DNA of 64,000 nucleotides from Hahellaceae bacterium. GTDB taxonomy: Bacteria; Pseudomonadota; Gammaproteobacteria; Pseudomonadales; Oleiphilaceae. Below, in pieces: positions 1-7,684 of this stretch. The stretch's first letter is position 1. Each line of letters starts with the position of its first letter. Both the position numbers and the translations under genes were made by a program. The notes beneath the pieces were generated by a model. That model did no database searches and was not told the DNA's origin. It worked only from the letters and a program-made list of their open reading frames with translations. The DNA lies in NCBI GenBank assembly GCA_024234505.1, contig JACKOD010000001.1:248001-312000 (forward strand), given 5' to 3'.

Positions 1-363
1 CTGTTCCAGAATTTGTTGTGTGAGTAGATTAATAAATTCGTTGCCCGCTTCGCCCGTTTGGTTTGACGAGGCGATATTGAGTGCGGCATTCTGCAACGGC
101 GATGCTGCGTTTTGCTGTTGCATGCGCTGAGTAAACTGTTCAAGCTCCTTGCGGAATTTTTCGCGCTCCCGCGCCAGCTGCTCCAGTTGGGCATACGGCA
201 GAAAGGGGTTTTCTTTCCGCTTGTCGGATTCGACGAAGGAGCCTGGCGTCTTGTCATCAGACGGCATCGCGATTTTGTCGTCAAGCAACGGGATTTCTCC
301 GGTCTCATCGTCAGTTGGCGAGCGGCTTTGGGCCGTAGTTAAGTCTTTTATCATCGTTTCCAT
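1..363 (-). CDS. hypothetical protein downstream of holC, C-terminus cut by window edge
   Basis: An open frame runs from an ATG at 363 to the window edge without a stop, giving the first 121 residues. The N-terminal half is acidic and Ser/Thr/Asp-rich and looks disordered. Residues of about 57-86 are rich in Glu, Gln, Arg and Lys with heptad-like spacing (QLEQLAREREKFRKELEQF), so a coiled coil is likely. It starts 26 nt after the holC stop on the same strand, so it is probably in the pepA-holC transcript. In related bacteria a small unnamed protein often lies between holC and valS, and this could be it. I do not recognise a function. Confidence 0.6.
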   Translation of the reverse strand, partial: METMIKDLTTAQSRSPTDDETGEIPLLDDKIAMPSDDKTPGSFVESDKRKENPFLPYAQLEQLAREREKFRKELEQFTQRMQQQNAASPLQNAALNIASSNQTGEAGNEFINLLTQQILEQ

Positions 364-389
364 GGTGTGTTTCAAATCCTGAGCTGAAT

Positions 390-848
390 TCAGCCTCGTG
401 AGCGTTTGGGCGTTTTACGCATGTCGTGAGTATTCAGCGCGATGTCTAAGGGTTTTAGCTGTTTATAATGAGCACGCAATATTTGTAGCTGTGCTTCGTC
501 ACCAGAAGCAATTTCTGCAAGTCTGGCAAATTTTCCAACATAGTCGGGTAGTACCGGTGCCAGATTAATCAACACATCGGCATTCACTGGTTGTTGTGAG
601 CCAGTGGAAAGGTGAACGTTGACACTCATCGCGTCGGGAGCCTCAACGTTCAGGTGCGGAATAAAGCTTTCCGGTTTAAACGACCACAACAGTTCATCCA
701 GCCATTGCTCGTCTTGTTCCGAACCTAAATGGATGTGAACTTTTTTGCCCTGTGCCAGTATGGTTTCGGTCAGACGGCAGGCAAAGCGCCAGCGGGCTTC
801 GTAATCGGTCGCCTCAATGATATAGAAGTCCGCTTGTTGCAATGCCAT
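390..848 (-). CDS. holC: DNA polymerase III chi subunit
   Basis: 152 residues, the usual size for the chi subunit of the DNA polymerase III clamp loader. Chi pairs with psi and contacts single-strand-binding protein on the lagging strand. Family features visible by eye are the N-terminal FYI motif, the RFACRLTE helix, the LLWSFKPESFIPH segment and the VLINLAPVLP strand. The start lies 19 nt after the pepA stop on the same strand, the typical pepA-holC pairing in gammaproteobacteria, so the two are likely co-transcribed. Nothing is unusual. Confidence 0.9.
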   Translation of the reverse strand: MALQQADFYIIEATDYEARWRFACRLTETILAQGKKVHIHLGSEQDEQWLDELLWSFKPESFIPHLNVEAPDAMSVNVHLSTGSQQPVNADVLINLAPVLPDYVGKFARLAEIASGDEAQLQILRAHYKQLKPLDIALNTHDMRKTPKRSRG

Positions 849-867
849 GGTAATACACTTGCCTCGT

Positions 868-2346
868 CTATGCTTTATTCAGCAGGTAGCGTGTAAGCAA
901 GGGAACGGGGCGGCCAGTCGCACCTTTTTCTTTGCCGGAGTTCCACGCGGTGCCCGCGATATCCAAGTGTGCCCATTTGAAATTTTTTGCGAACCGGGAC
1001 AAGAAACAAGCGGCGGTTATGGTGCCGCCAGGACGTCCGCCAATGTTTTGCATGTCCGCAAAGTTGCTGTCTAACTGGCTCTGATATTCATCCCATAAGG
1101 GCAGGCGCCAGGCACGGTCACCCGCTAGCTGTCCTGCCGACAGCAGTTCGTCTGCCAGTGCGTCATCGTTGGCAAGCAAGCCGGTGGCATGTGCGCCGAG
1201 GGCAATAACGCATGCGCCGGTTAGCGTAGCAATATCTACCACAGAGGCCGGATTGAAGCGCTCTGCATAAGTCAGTGCGTCACAGAGTACCAAGCGCCCT
1301 TCTGCGTCGGTATTCAGAATTTCAATAGTTTGGCCAGAAAGCGATTTCACAATATCACCGGGCTTGATGGCGCGTCCCCCGGGCATGTTTTCGGCGCAGG
1401 CAATGATACCCACAACGTTAAGCTTTGGCTGGATTTCGGCGATGGCCTGCAGAGTTCCCAGTACGCTGGCCGCGCCACACATATCAAACTTCATCTCATC
1501 CATGGCTTCGCCGGGTTTGAGACTGATTCCACCTGTGTCAAAGGTAATGCCTTTGCCTACCAGCACGTGAGGCTGACTGTCTGGCGCAGCGCCTTGATAG
1601 GATACAACAACCAGTGTTGCGGGTTGTTCGCTGCCCTGGGCAACGGCCAACAATGACCCCATGCCCAATTGTTCCATTTGTGCCTCGTCCAGTACCTGGG
1701 TTTTCAGACATGGATATTCGGTCGCAAGTTGTTCTGCCTTATCTGCCAGATAAGTGGGGGTGCAAATATTTCCGGGCAAATTAGCCAGGGTTTTGGCGGT
1801 AGCCGCTCCCCTGGCAATCGCCGCGCCCTGTGTGAGGGCGTGGGTCATCGCCGCTTCTTGTCCTTCCTGAGTGTGCACTATGATGTTGGTCAGCGCGGCA
1901 GGTTCAGGTTGTTTTGATTTGAGCTCTGTAAACTGGTACATCCCGGATTCAAGCGTTTCGGATGCAAAGGCACCCAACCACTCAGTGTTTCGCCCTGGAA
2001 TAGTAATATCACCCAGGCAGAAAAGCGCTGACTTTGCAGTGCTTTCTTTCAAAATTTTAATGGTCGCGGTGAGTACTTTTCGAAGTGTCGCATCGTTGCA
2101 TTCTTCGGATTTGCCTGCGCCAACAATGAGTAAGCGCTTCCAGGGAGCATTGTTAAGGGGTAGCCAAAGTGTGGAGCCGACTTTTCCTTTGCAGTCACCC
2201 TCGTCAATGAGCGTACGGATCAGCCCGCCACAAATATTATCGACTTCTGCCGCAGCAGGGCTGACAGAGGCGTCTTCGTAAACGGGAACAACAATGGCAT
2301 CGGCATTAACGGTGGTAAGGGACTGGCTGGAAAACGTAAAGTTCAT
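868..2346 (-). CDS. pepA: leucyl aminopeptidase, M17 family
   Basis: Cytosolic hexameric aminopeptidase with two metal ions that removes N-terminal residues from peptides; in E. coli it also binds DNA in Xer recombination and carAB control. The M17 signature NTDAEGRL is at about residues 345-352 and the metal-binding KGITFDTGG strand at about 265-273. A longer reading from 2403 exists, but the ATG at 2346 has a GGAG six bases upstream and matches the usual family start (MNFTF), giving 492 residues. First gene of a minus-strand unit pepA-holC-unknown, divergent from lptF. Confidence 0.95.
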   Translation of the reverse strand: MNFTFSSQSLTTVNADAIVVPVYEDASVSPAAAEVDNICGGLIRTLIDEGDCKGKVGSTLWLPLNNAPWKRLLIVGAGKSEECNDATLRKVLTATIKILKESTAKSALFCLGDITIPGRNTEWLGAFASETLESGMYQFTELKSKQPEPAALTNIIVHTQEGQEAAMTHALTQGAAIARGAATAKTLANLPGNICTPTYLADKAEQLATEYPCLKTQVLDEAQMEQLGMGSLLAVAQGSEQPATLVVVSYQGAAPDSQPHVLVGKGITFDTGGISLKPGEAMDEMKFDMCGAASVLGTLQAIAEIQPKLNVVGIIACAENMPGGRAIKPGDIVKSLSGQTIEILNTDAEGRLVLCDALTYAERFNPASVVDIATLTGACVIALGAHATGLLANDDALADELLSAGQLAGDRAWRLPLWDEYQSQLDSNFADMQNIGGRPGGTITAACFLSRFAKNFKWAHLDIAGTAWNSGKEKGATGRPVPLLTRYLLNKA

Positions 2347-2752
2347 GCTGGCTCCGCACTGGTGCAAAGGTGATGAAAATAGGGAAGCGAACGCTGGCTT
2401 CAATCATTTTATGACTGCATAAATTGCCTTGAGTGGCCTGTATTTAAGCAGTAGGTTGTCGCCACAGTTTACGCGAAAGTAAGTAAATTTTCCTAATCGA
2501 ATCGGTTTTTGTCTATTGTGTCTGGTCGCCATCGTAAACAGTCACTAAAATACCTTCCACAAAGACCGCCATGTTTCCAGCAATGCACGACGACACCAGC
2601 CATTATTCTTGAATGCTTGGTACGCAACGCCTGGGTCTTTATTGAAGTTTCTGGGTCTTTATTGAAGTGAATGCAAGGGGGCGGTCGTCGTATTGTCCGA
2701 TTTGGCTTTCTTTTTTTCCTGACTCGCTGGATGTCAACACACAGGTGATGGT
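2347..2752. other. divergent pepA/lptF intergenic region
   Basis: About 400 bases without a credible gene between two divergent transcription units. It must hold promoters for both pepA and lptF, but I could not pick convincing -35/-10 pairs. The only clear structure is a tandem 20-base repeat at 2631-2670. Confidence 0.6.
2631..2670. repeat. two-copy tandem direct repeat, 20-base period
   Basis: The 18-mer CTGGGTCTTTATTGAAGT occurs at 2631-2648 and again exactly at 2651-2668, giving a 20-base period, about two helical turns. It ends about 80 bases before the lptF start. It may be a recent duplication or paired sites for a regulator. Confidence 0.85.
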
Positions 2753-3868
2753 TTGAATATAGTTTTTCGTTATCTGGCTCGCCAGGTATTGATTAGTATG
2801 ACTGCAGTTTCCGGAATACTGCTGCTGGTGTTCATGAGCGGTCGCTTTATCAAATATCTGGCCCAGGCCGCTGCCGGGGGGATATCGGCCGACGTTTTAT
2901 TTACCCTGATGGGTTATCGCTTGCCCGAGTTTTTGCAGTTAATACTGCCGTTGGGGCTATTTATCGGTATTTTGCTTGCGTATGGTCGTATGTACCTGGA
3001 AAGCGAAATGACGGTGCTTTTTGCCTGCGGTTATAGTGAGCGCAAGTTGGTGATGCAGACGCTGGGCGCGTCAATGATTGTCTCGGTGATTGTCGGTGTG
3101 ATGAGCCTCTGGTTCGCTCCAGAAGGCATTAAGCAGGTAGAGGCTTTGCTGACTGACCAGACTCGTATGACCGAGTTTGAAATGCTTGCACCAGGGCGAT
3201 TTCAGGCGTTGCGATCAGGTGGCCGTGTTACTTATACCGAATCGCTCTCCGACGATAAAAGGCAGCTCAACAACGTCTTTATTTCAGAAACAGGTAAGAC
3301 CGGAAATACCGTTGCGGTTTTAACGGCACGTACCGGTACTCAGATAATTGATCAGGAAACGGGTAGTCGCTTTTTGGTGTTAAAAAATGGACGCCGCTTT
3401 GAGGGTGTGCCGGGTCAGGCGGATTACAGAGTCGTAGAGTTTGAAAGTTACGGGGTACGTATTGAGCGTCCCGAAGGTGAGCGGCGCTCTCAGCGAGATG
3501 AGGCAATCCCCACGTCTGAGCTTTTTGGTTCTGACGTTAATAAACACAAAGCGTTATTGCAGTGGCGTATTTCGATGCCGTTGCTGGTGCCGATAGTCGC
3601 ACTGCTGGCGATTCCTCTCAGTCGAGTGAATCCGCGTCAGGGGCGTTTCTTTCATCTGTTGCCCGCGATGCTCATCTATGTGGGCTATCTCGGGTTGCTA
3701 ATCGTTGCGAGAAACAAACTTGAGAAGGGCAAAATTCCGGAATGGATCGGTGTGTGGGCTGTACATTTTGTCTTTTTCAGTATTGCGATGTTTCTGAATA
3801 CGAAGGGATCCATCATGCGCTATTTCGTCAAACGTCGGCAGGAGGCTGTGCTTAATGCGTCGTCTTGA
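2753..3868 (+). CDS. lptF: LPS export ABC transporter permease LptF
   Basis: One of the two inner-membrane permeases of the LptB2FG complex that extracts lipopolysaccharide and passes it to the LptC-LptA bridge. The 371-residue protein has the expected layout: two transmembrane segments near the N-terminus (starting RYLARQVLISMTA), a third after the ESEMTVLFACGYS coupling helix region, a periplasmic beta-jellyroll domain (about 130-265) and three C-terminal membrane helices. It starts with TTG, preceded by AGGTGA at a good distance. It overlaps lptG by 14 bases, implying translational coupling. Confidence 0.95.
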   Translation: MNIVFRYLARQVLISMTAVSGILLLVFMSGRFIKYLAQAAAGGISADVLFTLMGYRLPEFLQLILPLGLFIGILLAYGRMYLESEMTVLFACGYSERKLVMQTLGASMIVSVIVGVMSLWFAPEGIKQVEALLTDQTRMTEFEMLAPGRFQALRSGGRVTYTESLSDDKRQLNNVFISETGKTGNTVAVLTARTGTQIIDQETGSRFLVLKNGRRFEGVPGQADYRVVEFESYGVRIERPEGERRSQRDEAIPTSELFGSDVNKHKALLQWRISMPLLVPIVALLAIPLSRVNPRQGRFFHLLPAMLIYVGYLGLLIVARNKLEKGKIPEWIGVWAVHFVFFSIAMFLNTKGSIMRYFVKRRQEAVLNASS

Positions 3869-4916
3869 TCGGTATATCGTTTCTTCGGTTGCGGGCGCCA
3901 CCTTGATGGTGTTGCTGGTTGTGCTGTCTTTGGATGTGGTGTTTGGTTTTATTGCCGAGCTGGATGAGCTTAAACTCAATTACCAGATTCCACAGGCCTT
4001 ACTCTATGTCGTGACAACGCTTCCACGGCGTATATATGATTATCTACCGGTCGCTGCATTTATAGGGAGTTTGATTGGTTTGGGGGCATTGGCCAACAGT
4101 AGTGAGCTGGTCATCATTCGAGCAGCGGGTGTGTCTACGCTCAGAATTGTCTGGTCAGCAATGAAGCCCGCCGTGGCGGTGGTCGTGATTGGACTGATTC
4201 TGGGGGAATATATCGCACCCTACACCGAGGAGATCGCCCAGAGCAATCGTGCCATTGCACAGGGGGCCGAGCATGATATTTCGTCACATCGCGGGGTGTG
4301 GCATAGAGAAGGAGATGTGTTTATGCATTTTAATGCCGTGCAGCCGAATGGCGTGCTCCACGGTATTACTCTGATGTTTTATGACAAAAATCAATGGTTG
4401 GAAAAAACCTGGTTTGCCAAACGCGCAATCTATCAGCGGGAAGAGTGGCAGCTTGAGGATGTTTCTGAAACAAAAATCTTTATGGACAGCACTCAAACGG
4501 CGAATTATCGAGCCGTCGCCTGGGAGACCGAGTTAACGCCTGGCGTGTTAAGCACGTTGATAATCAAGCCGGATAATTTGTCTATTTCTGGTTTGTTTAC
4601 GTACGCAATGTATTTGCTGGATCAGGGCCTGAATGCAAACAATTATCTGATGGCGTTCTGGAAGAAAGTTCTTCAGCCGCTGGCTACCGCTGTACTGGTG
4701 CTCGTGGCTATTTCGTTTGTATTTGGACCTCTGCGGTCGGTAACGATGGGGTTCCGTGTTTTTAGTGGAATCGTTGTCGGGCTTTTATTCAAGTATATGC
4801 AGGATTTGTTGGGGCCAATGAGTCAGGTGTTTGGTTTTAATCCTGTAGTAGCTACGCTGGCTCCTATCCTGATTTGTATGGTGGCCGGTTTCTATCTGCT
4901 TCGAAGAGCCCGCTAG
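3855..4916 (+). CDS. lptG: LPS export ABC transporter permease LptG
   Basis: Partner of LptF in the LPS-extracting ABC transporter. 353 residues, with N-terminal RRLDRYIVSSVAGATL, the cytoplasmic coupling region around SSELVIIRAAGVS, a periplasmic jellyroll domain and three C-terminal membrane segments. Residues and length match the family. The start lies inside the end of lptF. The stop codon sits inside a perfect-looking inverted repeat (4901-4930). Confidence 0.95.
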   Translation: MRRLDRYIVSSVAGATLMVLLVVLSLDVVFGFIAELDELKLNYQIPQALLYVVTTLPRRIYDYLPVAAFIGSLIGLGALANSSELVIIRAAGVSTLRIVWSAMKPAVAVVVIGLILGEYIAPYTEEIAQSNRAIAQGAEHDISSHRGVWHREGDVFMHFNAVQPNGVLHGITLMFYDKNQWLEKTWFAKRAIYQREEWQLEDVSETKIFMDSTQTANYRAVAWETELTPGVLSTLIIKPDNLSISGLFTYAMYLLDQGLNANNYLMAFWKKVLQPLATAVLVLVAISFVFGPLRSVTMGFRVFSGIVVGLLFKYMQDLLGPMSQVFGFNPVVATLAPILICMVAGFYLLRRAR

Positions 4917-4930
4917 TTCGGGTTCTTCGA
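4901..4930. terminator. 12-bp hairpin over the lptG stop, between convergent genes
   Basis: TCGAAGAGCCCG (4901-4912) pairs with CGGGTTCTTCGA (4919-4930), with one G-U pair and a six-base loop. It lies at the junction of convergent lptG and the RDD gene and contains the lptG stop. There is no T-tract on either strand, so it may act as an RNA 3'-end or anti-readthrough structure rather than a classic intrinsic terminator. Confidence 0.5.
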
Positions 4931-4950
4931 ATATTCGGATCGATAAGGTG

Positions 4951-5436
4951 TTATTTCCGTTTTGGAATGCGTACTGTGCGAGTATCCGAAAATCGGTCTT
5001 GCCAGGTAAGCTTTCCTTTGTCGATAAACATCCAGAGATAACCCAGGCCTGCACATCCCATTGCAATTCCCGCCATAAAAAAGCGCATCAATGCCTGCAT
5101 CCAGCTGATCGAGGTACCATCGGGATTCTGAATCCTGATGTGCCAAACCTGCATGCCCAGCGTTTGACCTGTGCGAGTCCAGAAATATCCAAAAAACATA
5201 TACAGCACAACGAATAGTAATGAAGAGAGTAGCGGGTCATGTAATGTGCCACCGGATTCGGTGAGCTGCTGGTATTTTTCTGTCCCCATGATGCTTGCGC
5301 TGGTCGCCATGTAAATGCCGGTCGTGACCATCAACAGCGCAACGCAAATGAGGGCATCATAAAGCATTGCCACCAAGCGTCGAAGAAGCGAGGCATGACT
5401 GATTTCTGAGGGTGTTTCGGGAAACTTTCGATGCAT
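4951..5436 (-). CDS. RDD family membrane protein
   Basis: 161 residues. The Arg near LLRRLVAMLYDALI followed by an Asp gives the R-D pattern that names the RDD family. Three hydrophobic segments are visible: about 25-50, 75-95 and 115-135. The family is a set of small inner-membrane proteins of mostly unknown role; a few have been linked to ion exchange. It stands alone, convergent with lptG. Family assignment is firm; function is unknown. Confidence 0.85.
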   Translation of the reverse strand: MHRKFPETPSEISHASLLRRLVAMLYDALICVALLMVTTGIYMATSASIMGTEKYQQLTESGGTLHDPLLSSLLFVVLYMFFGYFWTRTGQTLGMQVWHIRIQNPDGTSISWMQALMRFFMAGIAMGCAGLGYLWMFIDKGKLTWQDRFSDTRTVRIPKRK

Positions 5437-5567
5437 TTTTTAGACTGAGCTCCTACTTCAATTCTCATGGGATTCGTGTTGCACACTATACCATAGCCCG
5501 AAAAAGAGGTTTTTCTTTCTTGCGCTAAACGTGTCTTTATCGGGACGTTTTTATAGCTAAGTGTTGC

Positions 5568-5594
5568 TAAAGCTTTTTTGATACTGGCCGCTAC
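5568..5594 (+). promoter_or_regulatory. candidate sigma-28 (FliA) promoter
   Basis: TAAAGCTT (5568-5575), an 11-base spacer, then GCCGCTAC (5587-5594). The enterobacterial sigma-28 consensus is TAAAGTTT-N11-GCCGATAA, so this matches 7 of 8 and 6 of 8 positions with exact spacing. It lies about 40 bases before the start of the DUF5610 gene, which places that gene tentatively in the flagellar regulon. Confidence 0.55.
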
Positions 5595-5633
5595 CTTGAG
5601 TAATCAGGAAATCAGTTGTGATCGGTGACAATT

Positions 5634-6962
5634 ATGAATATGGCGACAGGCATTCATCATCAAGGGGTAGGGCTGTTAAATGCATTCTTTGGAAAAGGGC
5701 ATGATAACGGTTTACATTTAGGCCAGTTTAAAGCGCCTGCCGCGAATCCGTCTGGTGGTGGTGTGTCTGTCTCGCTCAGCCTGTCCGAGGTTTCGTTGTC
5801 TGTTCATGGACGTGGAATCAAAATTCTGGGGCATGAACTGGAAGCACGATTTGAAGGCGCAGGCGTTGCAAAAAATGATTCAGTGGCCAGCATGCCTGTT
5901 TTTGAACCGCCGTCTCCTGAAGAAGTCGCAGGAAAGGTACTGGGATTTGTAGAGAAACGTTTGCAGCTTGAGGCAGAAGGCGGTGCCAGTCAGGAACGTC
6001 TTTCAGATTTACTGGGTCAGGCGCGTAAAGGCGTAGAGCAGGGATTTTCCGAGGCGAGATCCCAAATCGAAAGTCTGGGGCTGATGAGCGATTCGCTGAA
6101 TGACGAAATCGGGAAAAGCTTTGATTTGATCAGTGAAGGGCTGGATGGTTTTGAGGAAAAATATCTCGGTAACGCGAGTGAAAGCGACGAAACCGTTGCT
6201 ACCAGTGCAGGCTCCGATTCAGAAAGTGTACCATCACGTAATTCGGCAAGCCCGGATCAGGGCGATGCGGGAGCCGTTGTAGAGGGGCGTGGTCACCAGT
6301 CGTTGCCTGGTGTATACCGGTTTGGGGCCAGTGCGTTTTCCGGGCAGAATAATAGCGCGTCTATTGAAATTACAACTCGCGATGGTGACAAAGTAAAAAT
6401 TCAGGCTGCCAATTCGTCTGCCGGGTATTTCGAGTTTAACCAGGCATCTGGCCCGCGCGGCTCGTCAACCCAGTTGTCTGCTGGTTATATGCAGTCAGCC
6501 TCTTTTGGCTTATCTATTGATGGCGAATTGGATGAGGGGGAAATGACGGCGCTACAGGATCTTCTCGCACAGGTTCAGTCTTTGTCTGATCAATTCTTTG
6601 GCGGAGACTTTCAAGGCGCATTTGAGAATGCGATGAAGCTGGGCTTTGATGGAAATGAAATTGCTGACTTCTCGTTGAATTTGTCTCAATCCCAGGTGCG
6701 TCAGGTATCTGCTTACGAGCAGGTATCGCGTCTTGGTCAATCGGAGCACGCCGGTTCAGGGCGGGGCGCTTTTAAACCGCTTGCGGATTTTGCTTCTGCA
6801 ATGGGTCAGGCCTCTGCGAAGGCTGAGCATTTTGCAGAGCCGGCAAAACTTTTGCGAGATTTTCTGGATCAAATGGCTCCACCAGCTAACGAAAACGCGG
6901 ACATTCTGGCCCATTCACATCAGGACTTCTTTGCGAAATTACTGGAAAAAATCGCAGCGTAG
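5634..6962 (+). CDS. DUF5610 domain-containing protein
   Basis: A soluble, polar protein of 442 residues with no signal peptide or membrane segment. Residues of about 65-180 look like DUF5610: an LxGxxLEA-like strand followed by a helical stretch with LGFVEKRLQLE and ARKGVEQGFSEARSQIES. The central part is Ser/Asp/Gly-rich, probably a linker. The C-terminal third contains further amphipathic segments. GTG at 5625 is possible, but ATG at 5634 has GGTGA five bases upstream. It is a single-gene unit between a sigma-28-like promoter and a strong terminator. The function of this family is not known to me. Confidence 0.8.
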   Translation: MNMATGIHHQGVGLLNAFFGKGHDNGLHLGQFKAPAANPSGGGVSVSLSLSEVSLSVHGRGIKILGHELEARFEGAGVAKNDSVASMPVFEPPSPEEVAGKVLGFVEKRLQLEAEGGASQERLSDLLGQARKGVEQGFSEARSQIESLGLMSDSLNDEIGKSFDLISEGLDGFEEKYLGNASESDETVATSAGSDSESVPSRNSASPDQGDAGAVVEGRGHQSLPGVYRFGASAFSGQNNSASIEITTRDGDKVKIQAANSSAGYFEFNQASGPRGSSTQLSAGYMQSASFGLSIDGELDEGEMTALQDLLAQVQSLSDQFFGGDFQGAFENAMKLGFDGNEIADFSLNLSQSQVRQVSAYEQVSRLGQSEHAGSGRGAFKPLADFASAMGQASAKAEHFAEPAKLLRDFLDQMAPPANENADILAHSHQDFFAKLLEKIAA

Positions 6963-7010
6963 GTGCTCCGAAAAGTATCGCTGGATTTGACAATGACTTA
7001 AATAATCAAT

Positions 7011-7052
7011 AGAAAGCAAAAGCCCGGCTAATTAGTCGGGCTTTTGCTTTCT
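7011..7052 (+). terminator. strong hairpin terminator after the DUF5610 gene
   Basis: A 16-bp perfect inverted repeat: AGAAAGCAAAAGCCCG at 7011-7026 and its complement at 7037-7052, with a 10-base loop. The 3' arm is T-rich. It lies 48 bases after the stop and separates this gene from the DUF1244 gene. Confidence 0.85.
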
Positions 7053-7078
7053 ACCCCTACCGATGGAGGAATATAAGG

Positions 7079-7372
7079 ATGAATGAAGTCAATGAAGCCC
7101 TGGATGCGGCCGTATTGCGTCGATTGCTGGCGCATCTTGATTCACGAAAAGATGTCCAGAACATCGATCTGATGAATCTGGCTGGCTTTTGTCGTAACTG
7201 CCTGGCGAAGTGGTATGTGGCTGCCGCTGAGGATGCAGGTGTCTCGCTGGATTATGAACAGGCGCGAGAAAAGGTATATGGCATGCCCTATAGCGAATGG
7301 AAAGAAAAGTACCAGAAAGAGGCGAGTGCCGAACAGTTGCAGGCATTTAATAGCAGAGATAGCGGTCACTAA
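7079..7372 (+). CDS. DUF1244 family protein
   Basis: 97 residues, soluble and helical. The family core is visible as FCRNCLAKWY with two cysteines three apart, followed by YEQAREKVYGMPYSEWK. Members are small single-domain proteins across proteobacteria with no established function. GGAGG lies about 10 bases upstream of the ATG. It sits between the DUF5610 terminator and the alaS leader. Confidence 0.85.
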   Translation: MNEVNEALDAAVLRRLLAHLDSRKDVQNIDLMNLAGFCRNCLAKWYVAAAEDAGVSLDYEQAREKVYGMPYSEWKEKYQKEASAEQLQAFNSRDSGH

Positions 7373-7684
7373 AGGCTATCTTGATCTCGGATAAGTCTCA
7401 GCTAGAAAAATGAACGTGGGCGTTAAAAAAGCCATGATGACTGATTCTTAGACAGAATTTTCTATGCTAGAGTACGCAGTCAAATTTTGCCCGCGAATGT
7501 GCTGGAGTTCTAAAGGTGCGTTGATTGCCTGCGCTCTGAAAGCGAACTCCCGTTTTAGCATGTGGTGATGGCAAAGAAAACTTATTGCTCTGCGTTATGA
7601 ATCGAACGCGAGCGCAGCTAGACATGAGTACGGATAAAAAATACGGATAGTAGCTTAACGGCGTGGGTGGATGGTTTAGACAAG
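7373..7684. promoter_or_regulatory. alaS leader region with RpoS-like -10
   Basis: About 310 bases without a gene. The best regulatory element is TCTATGCTAG at 7461-7470, which fits the RpoS-type extended -10 (KCTAYRCT). No good -35 is seen. The same core, CTATGCTAGA, recurs upstream of csrA at 11718. I see no T-box or other recognised leader structure. Confidence 0.35.

Noticed and set aside
5528..5552. Hairpin with T-run upstream of the DUF5610 gene
   Set aside because: No plus-strand gene ends before it, and the stem has a mismatch.
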